Under the pieces are notes generated by a model that was not told the DNA's origin, did no database searches, and saw only the letters and a list, made by a program, of their open reading frames with translations. Below are positions 6,313 through 8,128 of a stretch of DNA of 8,128 bases, in pieces. Every line of letters starts with the position of its first letter. The first letter of the stretch is position 1. The DNA is from Acidaminococcaceae bacterium (GTDB lineage: Bacteria > Bacillota > Negativicutes > Acidaminococcales > Acidaminococcaceae), in contig JALCSJ010000090.1 of the NCBI GenBank assembly GCA_022653215.1, positions 1 to 8,128 of the forward strand, in the 5' to 3' direction. A program made the translations under genes and the position numbers.

Positions 6313-7671
6313 TCAATGAGGTAATTTATGTACCAAATCTTTGAATACTTCCCCTCTTTGAGGGAAACTATCGAACATATCATAAGACGAACAAGCAGGT
6401 GATAGCAACACTACTTCCGGCACTTTAGCAAGATCATAAGCTTTTTTCACACCATCAGCAAAGGTATTAACTAAATAAATATGTCTTACACCAGCTTTAA
6501 TAGCAGCCTCGTTAAACCGGGCCTTTGCCTCACCCAATAATATTAGAGCATCTGTTTTTGTTCTTACAAGCTCCATGAATTCTGCCAAATCCGTCATCTT
6601 ATCATGCCCACCGGCAATTAAGACAATATGTCCATTCTTAAAAGCTTCCAATGCTTTTATAGCTGAATCTGTATTGGTAGCTTTAGAATCATTATAATAA
6701 GGAATGCCTTTTATAGTTTCTACATATTCCAAACGGTGTTCTACGCCCTTAAATGCTTTTAGAACCTTTCCCATATTTGCAAATGTTACTCCTGCAAAAT
6801 AGGCACAGGCAATTGCCCCTAAAGCGTTCTGTTCATTATGAGCGCCGAATATCTGCATATCTTTTACTGCACAAATCACCTGTTTTTTACCTTCCCAGGC
6901 AAAAACAAAGTTGCCGTTTTCCATATAAGCGCCCTCAGGTAAAACATGCTTGCAGCTAATAAAGCAAACTTTTCCCTTGGCAGCCTTGGCGAAGCCACGA
7001 ACTATTGGGTCATCGTCATTTAAAATAACCACGTCTTCTTTAGTCTGGTGAGCAAAAATGTTTGCCTTAGCCTTAATATAGTTTTCCATTGTCTTATGAC
7101 GCTCAATATGGTCAGGGGTAATATTTAAAATTAAGGCAATATTAACCCTTAATGTTGTAATGGTCTCCAGTTGAAAGCTTGATAACTCTGCGGCTATATA
7201 AGAGTCTGCATCCAAATGTTCTGTTTCTTTAGATAAAGCCAAGCCAATGTTACCGCCAGTTGCCGTCTTAACAGGCAAAGTTTTCAGCATTTCCCCTACT
7301 AAAGTAGTGGTTGTAGTCTTTCCGTTCGTGCCTGTAATACCAACCCATTTGCCTTTATATAAACGTCCTGCTTCTTCTGCCTCGCCGATTATTTCCAAGC
7401 CTAACTGTCTAGCTTTGGTCACAACAGATGTAGTCAAAGGAATGCCGGGAGAAATAATAAACAATTTTGTTTTAGTCAAATACTCCGTTGGATTGATGCC
7501 ACAAATAAATTTGCCGCCATTTTTTTCCAAAGCAGCGATAATAGTCTGGGACATATCTCTTGCCGTATCATTATAAAGAATAACCTTTTCGCCTTTATCG
7601 GCTAAGATTTCTGCTACTCCCTGCCCACTGATACCTGCGCCATACACGAAAACATATTTTTCTTTTGTCAT
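6313..7671 (-). CDS. murD: UDP-N-acetylmuramoyl-L-alanine--D-glutamate ligase MurD
   Basis: MurD is the cytoplasmic Mur ligase that adds D-Glu to UDP-MurNAc-L-Ala. At 452 residues it is of normal size. The N-terminal domain has GAGISGQG (11-18) and ISPGIP (73-78). The ATPase domain has the P-loop GITGTNGKTTTTTL (111-124), AELSSFQLE (161-169), NITPDHIERH (183-192) and K202 in AKANIF, which lines up with the carbamylated lysine of E. coli MurD. The C-terminal domain has HRLE (312-315), NDSKATN (327-333), AGGHDK (353-358) and LLSPACSSYDMFDSFPQRG (422-440). The ELSSFQLE and SPACSSYDMF motifs are specific to MurD among Mur ligases. The ATG at 7669-7671 follows a purine-rich AGAGGGGG site that overlaps the region just after the mraY stop, with a 16 bp gap between the genes. 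Confidence 0.98.
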   Translation of the reverse strand: MTKEKYVFVYGAGISGQGVAEILADKGEKVILYNDTARDMSQTIIAALEKNGGKFICGINPTEYLTKTKLFIISPGIPLTTSVVTKARQLGLEIIGEAEEAGRLYKGKWVGITGTNGKTTTTTLVGEMLKTLPVKTATGGNIGLALSKETEHLDADSYIAAELSSFQLETITTLRVNIALILNITPDHIERHKTMENYIKAKANIFAHQTKEDVVILNDDDPIVRGFAKAAKGKVCFISCKHVLPEGAYMENGNFVFAWEGKKQVICAVKDMQIFGAHNEQNALGAIACAYFAGVTFANMGKVLKAFKGVEHRLEYVETIKGIPYYNDSKATNTDSAIKALEAFKNGHIVLIAGGHDKMTDLAEFMELVRTKTDALILLGEAKARFNEAAIKAGVRHIYLVNTFADGVKKAYDLAKVPEVVLLSPACSSYDMFDSFPQRGEVFKDLVHKLPH

Positions 7672-7687
7672 GCTTAATTCCCCCTCT

Positions 7688-8128
7688 TTATCTCAGAACA
7701 AATAAAATTGCTCCCAGCAAAGAAAACACAAAACTAGCTATACTAAAACGTAACACCACAACAGGTTCCGGCATGCCGCCCAATTCAAAATGATGATGCA
7801 AAGGACTCATGCGAAAGATTCTTTTACCACCTGTATGTTTGAAATAAGCTACCTGAATAATAACTGATAAAGCTTCTGCCACATATACGCCGCCAATTAA
7901 AATCAGCAAAAGTTCTGTATGAGTTAATAGTGCCAAAGCAGCAATACCGCCGCCTAAAGCCAAAGAGCCTGTATCACCCATGAAAATTTTAGCAGGATAG
8001 TGATTAAATATTAAGAAACCTATGCAAGCTGCAGCTATGGTCATGGCAAAATTTCCCGTACTCAAATCTTTTTCCAAATAAGCGATAAAAGCAAAGCACA
8101 AAGCAACGGGAACTGTAACCAAAGAAGC
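7688..8128 (-). CDS. mraY: Phospho-MurNAc-pentapeptide transferase MraY (5' part beyond window)
   Basis: MraY is an integral membrane enzyme that transfers phospho-MurNAc-pentapeptide from UDP to undecaprenyl phosphate, forming lipid I. Only the last 146 residues are present; the reading frame runs open to the window edge, so the N-terminal half and the true start lie outside. Visible hallmarks are PAKIFMGDTGSLALGGG, with the conserved catalytic or metal-binding Asp of the FMGDTGS loop, then GGVYVAEALSVIIQV, and the MraY-specific RIFRMSPLHHHFEL histidine triplet loop. Several hydrophobic segments separate these, and the C-terminal one ends in LFVLR. The GDTGS and HHHFE motifs distinguish it from WecA/TagO relatives, which lack the HHHFE form. 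A TTG codon at 8120-8122 is in frame but is internal, not a start. murD follows 16 bp downstream. Confidence 0.98.
   Translation of the reverse strand, partial: ASLVTVPVALCFAFIAYLEKDLSTGNFAMTIAAACIGFLIFNHYPAKIFMGDTGSLALGGGIAALALLTHTELLLILIGGVYVAEALSVIIQVAYFKHTGGKRIFRMSPLHHHFELGGMPEPVVVLRFSIASFVFSLLGAILFVLR

Noticed and set aside
7247..7576. A 109-residue plus-strand reading frame inside murD.
   Set aside because: It is antisense to an intact, motif-complete murD and has no recognisable domain.

Overview
The window is a contiguous piece of a division and cell-wall (dcw) cluster. All nine genes lie on the minus strand, so transcription runs from high to low coordinates. In transcription order they are mraY (3' part only), murD, murG, murC, ddl, ftsQ/divIB, a DUF881 membrane coiled-coil gene, a DUF1290 'small basic' gene (sbp-like), and ftsZ (5' two thirds or more, cut by the window edge). 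No RNA genes, mobile elements, CRISPR arrays or long gene-free stretches were seen. The longest non-coding gap is about 106 bp, between the DUF1290 gene and ftsZ.

Organism: a low- to moderate-GC member of the Bacillota (Firmicutes). The DUF881 + DUF1290 pair beside ftsQ/divIB is a Firmicutes-type trait (B. subtilis ylxW/ylxX/sbp). The run murG-murC-ddl-ftsQ resembles the order in Gram-negative dcw clusters. That mixture makes me suspect a diderm Firmicute such as a member of the Negativicutes, but this is inference from gene order alone and no marker in the window proves it.

Function: mraY makes lipid I from UDP-MurNAc-pentapeptide and undecaprenyl phosphate, and murG converts it to lipid II. 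murC and murD add L-Ala and D-Glu to the UDP-MurNAc precursor, and ddl supplies the D-Ala-D-Ala dipeptide. ftsQ/DivIB belongs to the divisome, ftsZ forms the Z-ring, and the DUF881 and DUF1290 proteins are membrane proteins of unclear role. From mraY to the DUF1290 gene the genes are separated by 12-17 bp or overlap by 4 bp, with Shine-Dalgarno sites often embedded in the preceding stop or coding region. This strongly suggests one translationally coupled transcript. Before ftsZ the spacing opens to 106 bp, which holds a good extended -10 promoter, so ftsZ probably has its own transcription input.

The points most worth a second look are these: ftsW/spoVE, murB and ftsA are missing from their usual slots; the FtsZ tubulin-signature loop is altered (GGAH where GAAP is usual); and the ftsQ start is probably a GTG three codons inside the longest reading frame. 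I found no convincing new biological system; this is a core housekeeping region with an unusual cluster layout.
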